Of a stretch of 64,000 nt of DNA, positions 44,879 to 51,980 are shown in pieces; within the stretch, counting starts at the first letter, position 1, and each line of letters starts with the position of its first letter. The stretch is from positions 124,001 to 188,000 of the forward strand of contig NZ_JAYKZZ010000013.1 in NCBI RefSeq assembly GCF_035818675.1, given 5' to 3'. Under the pieces are notes generated by a model, which was not told the DNA's origin, searched no databases, and worked only from the letters and a program-made list of their open reading frames with translations. The position numbers were made by a program, and so were the translations under genes. This DNA comes from Parapedobacter flavus (GTDB lineage Bacteria; Bacteroidota; Bacteroidia; Sphingobacteriales; Sphingobacteriaceae).

Positions 44879-44997
44879 CCCAAAATGAAGCCCGGCAATA
44901 GCCGGGTTTTTCTGTTTAAACAGGCGAGCCAAGCGCGCTTGAGCGAAGCCGGTTAAACAGAAAAAGAAATGAGCGCAGCGAATGGCTTCATTTTGGG
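44879..44997 (+). repeat. Nested hairpin repeat element, copy 1
   Basis: Outer arms CCCAAAATGAAGCC (44879-44892) and GGCTTCATTTTGGG (44984-44997) pair perfectly. Inside are a terminator-like hairpin CCCGGC-AATA-GCCGGG plus T5 (44891-44911) and inner arms TTTTTCTGTTTAA (44907-44919) and TTAAACAGAAAAA (44953-44965). Other copies follow the tRNA-like fragment at 47403 and the true tRNA-Ser, with paired bases changed together. Confidence 0.7.
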
Positions 44998-45350
44998 TGA
45001 AGCCTCCCCCAAAAGGGATGGCTGCGGCCTTTGCGTGCGGGGCCGTGCGGCGCAGCCAATCCCTTAAAGTCAATCCCAAGCGCGCTTGAGCGAAGCCAAT
45101 TGAACAGAAAAAGGCATGAGCGGAGCGAATGGCTTCATTTTGGGTGTAGCCTCCCCCAAATGGGATGGCTGCGGCCTTTGCGTGCGGGGCCGTGCGGCGC
45201 AGCCAATCCCTTAAAGTCAATCCCAAGCGCGCTTGAGCGAAGCCAATTGAACAGAAAAAGGCATGAGCGTAGCGAATGGCTTCATTTTGGTTGAAGCCTC
45301 CCCTCCCAGGATGGCTGCAGCCTTTTGCGTACGGGGTGTGAGCGATGCAG
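44931..45350. repeat. 147-bp tandem repeat, about 2.8 copies
   Basis: Copies begin at 44931, 45078 and 45225 with AAGCGCGCTTGAGCG and share a period of exactly 147 bases. Each contains the right half of the nested hairpin element and a second stem GGGATGGCTGCG/CGCAGCCAATCCC (45015-45026 with 45051-45063 in copy 1). The third copy diverges after about 45330. Open frames across the repeat exist in several phases and are by-products of the 3n period. Confidence 0.8.
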
Positions 45351-45425
45351 CCAATCCCTCACCTTCCGCAAAGCAAATGAATGCCCGCGATAGCGAGTAT
45401 TTTTATTTGCCGCGTTCCAAGATAA

Positions 45426-45548
45426 TCCGAAGATTCCACCTCAGCTTTATATCAACTTGTGAGCAAGTTCTTGGTAAATCATATAGATAACCCCGAAATT
45501 GTCGAAAGACTCAGAGGGTTACTTGACGAAAAACACATTGAGGATTAA
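45426..45548 (+). pseudogene. C-terminal fragment of an unidentified gene
   Basis: The frame reads about 40 residues, including ALYQLVSKFLVNHIDN and ERLRGLLDEKHIED before a TAA, with normal protein composition and no start codon or ribosome-binding site. It looks like the surviving end of a gene truncated by the repeat expansion on its left. Confidence 0.3.
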
Positions 45549-45641
45549 AAAATACTCCAAAATTGGATCGAGTACAGTCTATTGACCTACATTCTCTTTG
45601 AATAAAATTAGCCCAAACCGATTTGCATAACGATGAATTTG

Positions 45642-45686
45642 TTTGTTATTTCAATCAAAATACATACATTTGTGTGTAATAACAAA
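45642..45686 (+). promoter_or_regulatory. hipBA promoter flanked by a 9-bp inverted repeat
   Basis: TTTG at 45642-45645 and TACATTTG at 45665-45672 are 19 nt apart, a full Bacteroidota consensus promoter. TTTGTTATT (45642-45650) and AATAACAAA (45678-45686) are perfect inverse copies that bracket it. HipB-type repressors bind such paired sites, so this is the likely autoregulatory operator. Confidence 0.7.
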
Positions 45687-45698
45687 CAATAGTTAGAA

Positions 45699-45989
45699 AT
45701 GACTACAAAGAAACAGGTTGTTTTACCGAAACATAGTAAGCTCTTGGAGCAGATGGGCGAGAATATAAAACTTGCAAGAAAACGTCGCAAACTAACGACC
45801 ATTCAAGTTGCAGAGCGTGCGGGCATCGCGCGCTCAACATTATACCTCATTGAAAAGGGGGATACAGGAGTGGCATTTGGTGCGTATTTTAACGTGCTCC
45901 GGGTACTGGGCTTGCAAGAGGATGTGTTGAAATTAGCGACGGATGATGAGCTGGGAAGAAAATTGCAGGATTTGGAATTATTGAAGTAA
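45699..45989 (+). CDS. hipB: HipB-like XRE-family antitoxin/repressor
   Basis: A 96-residue protein with a Cro/CI helix-turn-helix at about residues 20-75 (MGENIKLARKRRKLTTIQVAERAGIARSTLYLIEKGDTGVAFGAYFNVLRVLGL). It lies 4 nt before hipA and would both repress the operon and neutralise the kinase. The paired inverted repeats around the promoter support autoregulation. Confidence 0.88.
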   Translation: MTTKKQVVLPKHSKLLEQMGENIKLARKRRKLTTIQVAERAGIARSTLYLIEKGDTGVAFGAYFNVLRVLGLQEDVLKLATDDELGRKLQDLELLK

Positions 45990-45993
45990 AAGA

Positions 45994-47244
45994 ATGGCAA
46001 AGGACAAGTTTGACATATATGTGTATGCGCATTGGAAAGGGATGCCGGATTCCAAACTCATGGGCATGCTTTCTGCTCACTTTGCCAAAGGAAAAAAGGC
46101 ATTTAGTTTCGAGTATGATAAAACATGGCTGAAATCGGAACACCTGCAAATCTTGGATCCTGATATCCAATTTTTCGCCGGTGCGCAGTATTCCAATGAC
46201 AAAGAAAACTTCGGTGTTTTTTTGGACAGCATGCCTGACAACTGGGGACGAACATTGATGAAAAGAAGAGCGGCCCAGCTGGCCGGGGAGCGAAACGAAA
46301 AGGCACCGATCTTGTATGATATTGACTATTTGCTGGGCGTTTACGACGAGAGCCGTATGGGAGCATTGCGCTTCAAAACGGATATAAATGGCCCATTTTT
46401 AGATGATAACAATGAAACGCCTACTCCGCCATGGTCTTCCATTCGGGAGCTTCAACATGCGGCTGATCGTTTCGAAAATGACGACAGCAATGATGAACTA
46501 AAAGAGTGGCTGGCTATTTTAATGGCACCGGGTTCCTCATTGGGTGGTGCACGTCCCAAAGCCAATATTCTGGATGAAAACAACGAATTGTGGATCGCTA
46601 AATTTCCCTCCAAGAACGACACACTTGACAAAGGAGCCTGGGAATTCCTGGCGTATCAATTAACAATTGGAGCCGGGATACAGATGGCGCCCTCCAAAAC
46701 AGAAAAGATAGCAGGTAATCACCATACATTTTTCACGAAACGCTTTGATAGGGAACAAAGGGAACGCATTCATTTTGCTTCGGCGATGACCATGACGGGT
46801 AATAGCGAAGATACGATACGCGACAATCCGGCAAGTTACCTGGATATCGCCGAATTTATACAGACGTATGGAACAGCGGTGGAAGAAAACCTACATCAGT
46901 TATGGCGAAGGGTGGTTTTCAATATTGCAATTTCCAATACGGACGATCACTTGCGGAATCACGGTTTTATTTTGGCAGATGAGGGTTGGATTTTGTCCCC
47001 GGCTTATGACATAAATCCTTCAGTAGAAAAAAATGGTCTGTCACTCAATATTGATATGGACAATAATTCATTAGATTTTGATCTCGCTATAAGTGTCGGT
47101 GAGTTCTTCAGATTGAACCATAAGCAAATGGACGGAATCATTCAGGAAGTATTGGAAAGCGTGAGCCAATGGGATCGAATTGCCGATAGCATCGGGATAT
47201 CCAGAGCAGAGAAAGAACTCATGAGCGGAGCATTTAAAATATAA
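45994..47244 (+). CDS. hipA: HipA-like serine/threonine kinase toxin
   Basis: A 416-residue HipA-family kinase. The N-terminal subdomain is followed by a Gly-rich loop SSLGGARPKA near 181, the catalytic FNIAISNTDDHLRNHGF near 310 and the metal-binding SPAYDINPS near 336. HipA toxins phosphorylate translation factors such as glutamyl-tRNA synthetase, causing growth arrest; the substrate of this one is unknown. Catalytic residues are intact. The hipBA pair lies between two att-like scars, consistent with acquired cargo. Confidence 0.88.
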   Translation: MAKDKFDIYVYAHWKGMPDSKLMGMLSAHFAKGKKAFSFEYDKTWLKSEHLQILDPDIQFFAGAQYSNDKENFGVFLDSMPDNWGRTLMKRRAAQLAGERNEKAPILYDIDYLLGVYDESRMGALRFKTDINGPFLDDNNETPTPPWSSIRELQHAADRFENDDSNDELKEWLAILMAPGSSLGGARPKANILDENNELWIAKFPSKNDTLDKGAWEFLAYQLTIGAGIQMAPSKTEKIAGNHHTFFTKRFDREQRERIHFASAMTMTGNSEDTIRDNPASYLDIAEFIQTYGTAVEENLHQLWRRVVFNIAISNTDDHLRNHGFILADEGWILSPAYDINPSVEKNGLSLNIDMDNNSLDFDLAISVGEFFRLNHKQMDGIIQEVLESVSQWDRIADSIGISRAEKELMSGAFKI

Positions 47245-47402
47245 GTTTAAATCAATAAGCCTAAAGATTATACCGGTTCATTTCGTATATTTGCTATACG
47301 TTTAGGAATAGGGAAGCATAGATTTCAGTGCAGCGAGACCATAGTGAGACCGCACAAAATCGAAGCTTGTAAAAGATATTAAATGAGGAGGTTATGAGGA
47401 TC

Positions 47403-47426
47403 GTTCGAATCCCTCACCCTCCGCCA
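47403..47426 (+). repeat. tRNA-Ser-like 3'-end fragment (possible att scar 3)
   Basis: GTTCGAATCCCTCACCCTCCGCCA is absent of any 5' tRNA half, yet from TTCGAAT on it fits T-stem CCCTC, acceptor ACCCTCC, discriminator G and CCA. Identity to a tRNA stops exactly at the T-loop, as expected for an integrase crossover. Confidence 0.5.
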
Positions 47427-47544
47427 CTCAAAATGAAGCCCGGCAATAGCCGGGTTTTTCTGTTTAAAGAGGCGAGCCAAGCGCGCTTGAGCGAAGCCAA
47501 TTGAACAGAAAAAGGCATGAGCGTAGCGAATGGCTTCATTTTGG
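47427..47544 (+). repeat. Nested hairpin repeat element, copy 2
   Basis: Left arm CTCAAAATGAAGCC (47427-47440), internal terminator-like CCCGGC-AATA-GCCGGG (47439-47454) and right arm GGCTTCATTTTGG (47532-47544). Inner arms TTTTTCTGTTTAA and TTGAACAGAAAAA differ from copy 1 at one paired position (G-U-tolerant). Confidence 0.65.
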
Positions 47545-47840
47545 TGAAGCCTCCCCCATCGGGATGGCTAACGAAGGCCTTACAAGTCAATGTGCAGCGA
47601 TATGGCACAATCAGGACAAAGAAAATTTTGCAACAAATGTACTGATGGTTGCGAATTATCTTCATCATCTTAGACATCAAAACCATTGTAAATTTTAAGG
47701 AAGTCGGAAGAGGAAATTTTGAAAGGGAATGGGTACCTACCTTGTCAATGGTAACCTATCAACTTGAGAAGCAATCAGCAAACGGTTATATTTTAACGCT
47801 AACCATTTAGGGTTACAGTGATTATTCTATTTTTGCTTCA
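47545..47840. other. Intergenic region with promoter for the acetyltransferase
   Basis: No gene is supported in these 296 bases. TATTTTTG at 47828-47835, with a TTTAG at 47806-47810, resembles a Bacteroidota promoter. It lies only 5 nt before the acetyltransferase ATG, so the message would have almost no leader. Confidence 0.4.
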
Positions 47841-48404
47841 ATGAATAAAAATAACAGTAGCACTAAAGTAATTTACAATCAGACAGCTGAATCCGCAGCT
47901 ATGGTGGCAGATACCAGGCAAGCAATGGCAATTACGGCGAAGATCAACCGTTTGACATTCGATGACGCTGACGAAGTCCGTGTCTTGTTTAGCCAACTTA
48001 TCGGAAAAAAGGTCGATGCCAGCTTTTTACTGCTGCCTCCCTTTTATACAGCCAGTGGGAAAGAAATCAGTGTCGGTCGGAATGTATTCATCAACCAGAA
48101 TTGCACGTTGTATGACTTGGGTGGCCTCACCATCAAGGATGATGTAATGATCGGACCCAATGTGAGTATCCTGACAACCGGCCATCCCGTTAATCCCTCT
48201 CAGCGTCGTTCCATTACGATTGGAAACCCCATCGTCATCGAACGGAATGTCTGGATTGCAGCCGGAGCCACGATTATTGGTGGTGTAACCATAGGCGAAA
48301 ATTCGGTCATTGCCGCCGGTTCGGTGGTTACAAAGGACGTGCCTCAAAATTCCCTTGTAGGAGGAAACCCCGCCCGGGTAATCCGCTCTATCTGCGATAA
48401 ATAA
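47841..48404 (+). CDS. Maltose O-acetyltransferase-like (LbetaH) acyltransferase
   Basis: A 187-residue left-handed beta-helix acetyltransferase of the LacA/Maa/NodL group. The N-terminal helices (residues 1-50) are followed by hexapeptide repeats: ISVGRNVFINQNCTLYDLGGLTIKDDVMIGPNVSILTTGHPVN, whose late histidine (near 113) is the catalytic base, then IVIERNVWIAAGATIIGGVTIGENSVIAAGSVVTKDVPQNSLVGGNPARVI. It acetylates a sugar hydroxyl with acetyl-CoA; the acceptor is unknown. It stands alone between repeats. Confidence 0.9.
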   Translation: MNKNNSSTKVIYNQTAESAAMVADTRQAMAITAKINRLTFDDADEVRVLFSQLIGKKVDASFLLLPPFYTASGKEISVGRNVFINQNCTLYDLGGLTIKDDVMIGPNVSILTTGHPVNPSQRRSITIGNPIVIERNVWIAAGATIIGGVTIGENSVIAAGSVVTKDVPQNSLVGGNPARVIRSICDK

Positions 48405-48662
48405 ATGCAGCAACCTAGAGTCATTATATTCTTACCAATTGCCGGCAGTTGGTTATCAGCCTTAGCGGAAATTTGCAGTTGTAAAGCTAACGATTTCATT
48501 TCGGTGTTAAACCACCAGGGATGTCAGTTCTTGATGGCCAATGAACACAACACGTTCAGAAAAATTAGTTTGTGCCTTCCGTGAGGACGGTGGTTATGCT
48601 TAACAGAATCTTTTTCAGCAAGCTAAAAAAGCTTATATTTGTATTCATAGCACAATCATACG

Positions 48663-48875
48663 ATGGATAGCTTGTTATTATATAAAAAATTGAACCATTT
48701 GCCTGATGCAATGAAGGCCGAAGTAGCGGATTTTATTGAGTTCCTTGAACAAAAGGCTAAGAAGGGAAAGAAGAAGGTCGATAGACCTGTTCCCAAATTT
48801 GGCAGTGCTAAAGGCTTGTTTGTGATGCACGATGATTTTGATGAGCCGCTGGAAGATTTCAAAGATTACATGTAA
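48663..48875 (+). CDS. DUF2281-type antitoxin
   Basis: A 70-residue protein: an N-terminal helical segment (LYKKLNHLPDAMKAEVADFIEFLEQKAK) and an acidic tail (FGSAKGLFVMHDDFDEPLEDFKDYM) typical of DUF2281 antitoxins that occlude a PIN ribonuclease. The promoter is visible 21 nt upstream as TATATTTG at 48634-48641. The PIN gene starts 14 nt after its stop. Confidence 0.88.
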   Translation: MDSLLLYKKLNHLPDAMKAEVADFIEFLEQKAKKGKKKVDRPVPKFGSAKGLFVMHDDFDEPLEDFKDYM

Positions 48876-48889
48876 TAGCAGGTAATTTA

Positions 48890-49261
48890 TTGGATACCCA
48901 TGCATTTATCTGGTTCATCAATGGAGACGAAGCGTTATCCTCGAAGGGATTGGAAGCCATCGAAAAACATCCAGACTCAAATTACGTCAGTATAGCCAGT
49001 CTATGGGAAATTGCGGTAAAAATCAGCCTGGGCAAATTAGACATCAAACAACCATTTTCCAAGATTGCTGATGAAATCACGAAAAACGGCTTTCAGCTTT
49101 TGCCTATTGGGTTTGAAGACGTTTTACAGGTTACAGCACTCTCTTTTTTCCACAAAGATCCATTTGACCACCTAATCATCGCCCAAGCTATTACCAACAA
49201 ATTGCAAGTTATCTCAAAAGATCAATACTTCACCGAATATCCCGTTAATGTGATTTGGTAA
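48890..49261 (+). CDS. PIN-domain ribonuclease toxin (VapC-like)
   Basis: A 123-residue PIN-domain protein with start at TTG 48890, 6 nt after an AGCAGG ribosome-binding site; no ATG is in frame at the right distance. Acidic catalytic residues are D2 in LDTHAFIW, E near 39 (SLWEIAVKI), D near 90 (HKDPFDHLIIAQA) and a final D in SKDQYF. The protein cleaves RNA when free of its DUF2281 partner; its target is unknown. Confidence 0.88.
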   Translation: MDTHAFIWFINGDEALSSKGLEAIEKHPDSNYVSIASLWEIAVKISLGKLDIKQPFSKIADEITKNGFQLLPIGFEDVLQVTALSFFHKDPFDHLIIAQAITNKLQVISKDQYFTEYPVNVIW

Positions 49262-49300
49262 AACTTATGAAGCGTTGGATTAGGAATAATTGAACAAGGT

Positions 49301-49357
49301 GTTCGATTGGAGTCCCTGACACCCCGCAACTCAGAATGAAGCCCGGCAATAGCCGGG
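49301..49357 (+). repeat. tRNA 3'-end-like fragment plus half hairpin element (scar 4)
   Basis: GTTCGATT...GTCCCTGACACCCCGC (49301-49327) matches scar 2 in its CCCTGACACCCCGC core and is followed by the same CCCGGC-AATA-GCCGGG hairpin (49342-49357) and CTGTTTAA. The right arm of the element is lost, so this copy is truncated. With scar 2 it would bracket 4.4 kb containing hipBA, the acetyltransferase and the PIN pair. Confidence 0.5.
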
Positions 49358-49609
49358 TTTTTCTGTTTAAGAGGCGAGCCAATCCCTCACTCTCCACTGA
49401 GAGTGGCTTCCCCAATAAGCCCTTTCCCAAAAACACAACCATTTATCTTTCATTTTCAAATAGTTATACGAAACATAGTACTGCAGAGATGAAAATTTCA
49501 AACAAGAAGCGAAAAGGCACTTATTCTTAAATTTCTATCTTTGTTATAGAATTTCAATGGGTTGGCCATTTAGTTAATGGTCACTACCTAACTATTAAAT
49601 TCTAATCAA

Positions 49610-50344
49610 ATGGAGTACATAAAAACAACACCTTACAAAGAATTAGAACCTTTTATTAATTTCTATTGGGAACTGAAGGGAAGTGAACTCGGCGAACAAT
49701 GGGAGCGGGTTTTTCCTGATGGCTGTGCAGGTGTAGTAATGAATTTAGGAGATAATTGTTTAACAGACAGCGGTTCGGTCACCATGGAGTTTGGAAAAAC
49801 TTATGTAGTTGGCGCAATGACTTCATTCAAAGATAGTTTTATTAACAGTGATACATATTTATTAGGTGTATGTTTTAGGCCGGCAACCTTCAGTAATTTT
49901 TATGACTATGTCTCCCAACATGTATTAACTAATGAGACTGTTGAGTTTGAAAAATCCAGTTCATTTGAAGTTGATAAAATCCTTCGCAACCCGTTCGATT
50001 ATCTCAACCATTTTTTTTCGGACAGAATAAAAAACAAAACCAACCAATTACAGGCAGTCATTAATGACATACATTCAGCAAACGGACAAATTAGTGTCTG
50101 CGACCTGTCGAAGCGACATTTAACAACTGTAAGACAATTAGAACGGAGTTTTAAGAAAAACATTGGGGTATCACCCAAAGAATATTCGAATATTATTCGT
50201 TTTCAAAATGCTTTGAGCATAATTAGAAATTCAGATGAAAATCGGAGCTTATTGGATATTGCTTTTGAGTGTGGCTATTATGACCATTCGCACCTAACCA
50301 ATGAGATTAAGCGGAACACAGGGTTGGTTCCTTCACAAATTTAA
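49610..50344 (+). CDS. AraC-family transcriptional regulator
   Basis: A 244-residue regulator with an N-terminal effector-like domain of the DUF6597 type (PYKELEPFINFYWELKG; FPDGCAGVVMNLG) and a C-terminal AraC helix-turn-helix pair (about 155-244: LSKRHLTTVRQLERSFKKNIGVSPKEYSNIIRFQNAL, LLDIAFECGYYDHSHLTNEIKRNTGL). The target is probably the DHFR-like gene 72 nt downstream, inferred from position. Confidence 0.88.
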   Translation: MEYIKTTPYKELEPFINFYWELKGSELGEQWERVFPDGCAGVVMNLGDNCLTDSGSVTMEFGKTYVVGAMTSFKDSFINSDTYLLGVCFRPATFSNFYDYVSQHVLTNETVEFEKSSSFEVDKILRNPFDYLNHFFSDRIKNKTNQLQAVINDIHSANGQISVCDLSKRHLTTVRQLERSFKKNIGVSPKEYSNIIRFQNALSIIRNSDENRSLLDIAFECGYYDHSHLTNEIKRNTGLVPSQI

Positions 50345-50416
50345 TTTTGTCGCATTTTTCCAAAGTACCAGTACTTGTCTACGACTAATTTTGTAGCGTA
50401 TTAAAATTTAAGACAA

Positions 50417-50950
50417 ATGCGTAAAATATCACTTTTCATTGCGATGAGCTTAGACGGTTATATCGCAAAACCCAACGACGACCTCAGTTTCTTAAACCTT
50501 GTACAAAGGGAAGGCGAAGATTATGGCTATGCCAAATTTACGAGCAGCATCGACACGTTGATTATTGGTAGGAAGACTTACGATTACGTGCTCAAGAATG
50601 TCGGCGTTTCCCATTATGACAACGGGCAGAGGGATGTATATGTTATCACAAGAACCCAAAGACCAAATATAGGTAGGACAACCTTTTTCACAGGAAGTCT
50701 GCCTGATTTGGTCAAAAGATTGAAATCTGAAGATGGAAAAAACATTTATTGTGACGGTGGCGCGGAAGTAATCAATGAATTATTGAAACACGGCCTCATC
50801 GACGAATTTATCATTTCGGTCATACCGGTTTTGTTGGGCGAAGGCACAAGGCTATTTAAAGATGGTCGACCGGAACAACAACTCGAATTGGCGCAGGTGG
50901 AAACATTTGACACGGGATTAACCCAGTTGCATTACAAGAAAAAACAGTGA
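50417..50950 (+). CDS. DHFR/RibD C-terminal-like reductase
   Basis: A 177-residue member of the dihydrofolate reductase-like RibD C-terminal family: RKISLFIAMSLDGYIAKPNDDLSFL at the start, DTLIIGRKTYDYVL, VYVITRT, and a GGAEVINELLKHGLIDEFIISVIPVLLGEGTRLF segment that binds NADPH in relatives. Folate-type activity is unlikely; these act on unknown substrates. A TAATTTTG at 50386-50393 is a possible own -7 element, 24 nt before the ATG. Confidence 0.88.
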   Translation: MRKISLFIAMSLDGYIAKPNDDLSFLNLVQREGEDYGYAKFTSSIDTLIIGRKTYDYVLKNVGVSHYDNGQRDVYVITRTQRPNIGRTTFFTGSLPDLVKRLKSEDGKNIYCDGGAEVINELLKHGLIDEFIISVIPVLLGEGTRLFKDGRPEQQLELAQVETFDTGLTQLHYKKKQ

Positions 50951-51136
50951 ACCGTTAACTGGTACTTTTTTCCTATTGTTTGAAAATGATCACACAAATG
51001 ACTTCAAATTAAGCAATAACAATTTTTTTATACTAAAATCGCCCTAGAAAAATCGCCCTAGAAGGTTAAACGCGACAATCTTAGTGCGTAACGGGGCAAA
51101 AAGGCTCGTGTTAAGCCCAAGTGTGGAATGTTCGCT

Positions 51137-51724
51137 GCCCATGTTCCAAATGGGCGATATGTTCGGGTAACCTGCGCTGTAAGGGGTTCAGGATATGCCG
51201 CAACGGGTTCCGGAAACACCGACCTGAACCCTGTTCAACGCAACCCGGCTCCATCCCTACGCAATCCGAACCCGTGTGGAACGGACCACGATCCATGTGG
51301 AACCGACAGGGGTTCATGCCGAACGCACTCGGGTTCAGCTGCACGCTGAAGGGGCTCAGGTGAAGTCGCCTAGGGTTGGGGTGGAGTCGTCTTGGGTCGG
51401 GTTGAGCTTATCTTGGGTTCATGTAGCACCGACAAGGGTTGAGGTCGGGTCATCTTGGGTTCAGGTTACACCGACATGGATTAAGGTCGCGTCATCTTGG
51501 GCTAGGTTGGAACAGCCATGTGTCAATGTGGGACGCACCCGATATCGGGTGGAACGCAACCGGTTTCAGCTTGCTTCCGGCAGAACCCCTTTCGGCGTAA
51601 CATGAATCCATGTCGGTGCAACATCAACTCATGTCGGCGCAACATGGATCCATGTCGGTGCGACATGAACCCACGTCGGTATGACCAGAACCCGTTGCGG
51701 CATATCCCGAACCCGTCTTTAGGT
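51137..51724. repeat. Degenerate 21-bp tandem repeat array, 28 units
   Basis: Dividing the sequence into 21-base units from 51137 gives 28 units in unbroken phase to 51724. Each unit has a central GGGTTCA, TGAACCC or GGATCCATG-like core, so units point both ways, and end in G/C-rich GNACC/GGTGC-type bases. Units are strongly diverged except the last, such as those starting at 51599, 51641 and 51662 (shared AACATG..TCCATGTCGG). 21 bp equals two helical turns, so cores lie on one face of the DNA. All reading frames show heptad-like patterns because of the 3n period, but no single long coding frame covers the array. Composition differs sharply from the AT-rich flanks. Confidence 0.85.
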
Positions 51725-51980
51725 GAAAACCGATGGAATCAGCGGAAAAACCGCCGGGCAAGGAAGCCCGTAATCAAAAGGATGAATACGTCGTATCTCA
51801 TTTTAACACCTTCAAAAGAAAATGTCCGACCGATCAATAACTTATTATTACTGCCAGTTTAACATATCATTAAAAAACTATATGGTCTGCGTTGGTGGCT
51901 TTTAGTGCCGTTTTACTACCTTTGCCGTGTATAACACCTTATTGATAGACCTGTATGTTTAGCAATCAAATACACTGGAT

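Noticed and set aside
44822..45226. Long minus-strand frame made of 49-residue repeats
   Set aside because: It simply follows the 147-bp DNA repeat and the hairpin arms; the opposite strand is equally open, there is no start signal and no homology-like composition.
51276..51605. Heptapeptide-repeat protein in the 21-bp array
   Set aside because: All frames on both strands show seven-residue periodicity because the DNA period is 21; no frame spans the array, so a repeat is a better explanation than a gene.
51137..51724. CRISPR array
   Set aside because: Units are 21 bp with no alternating unique spacers and no cas genes; the repeat-to-repeat identity is too low.
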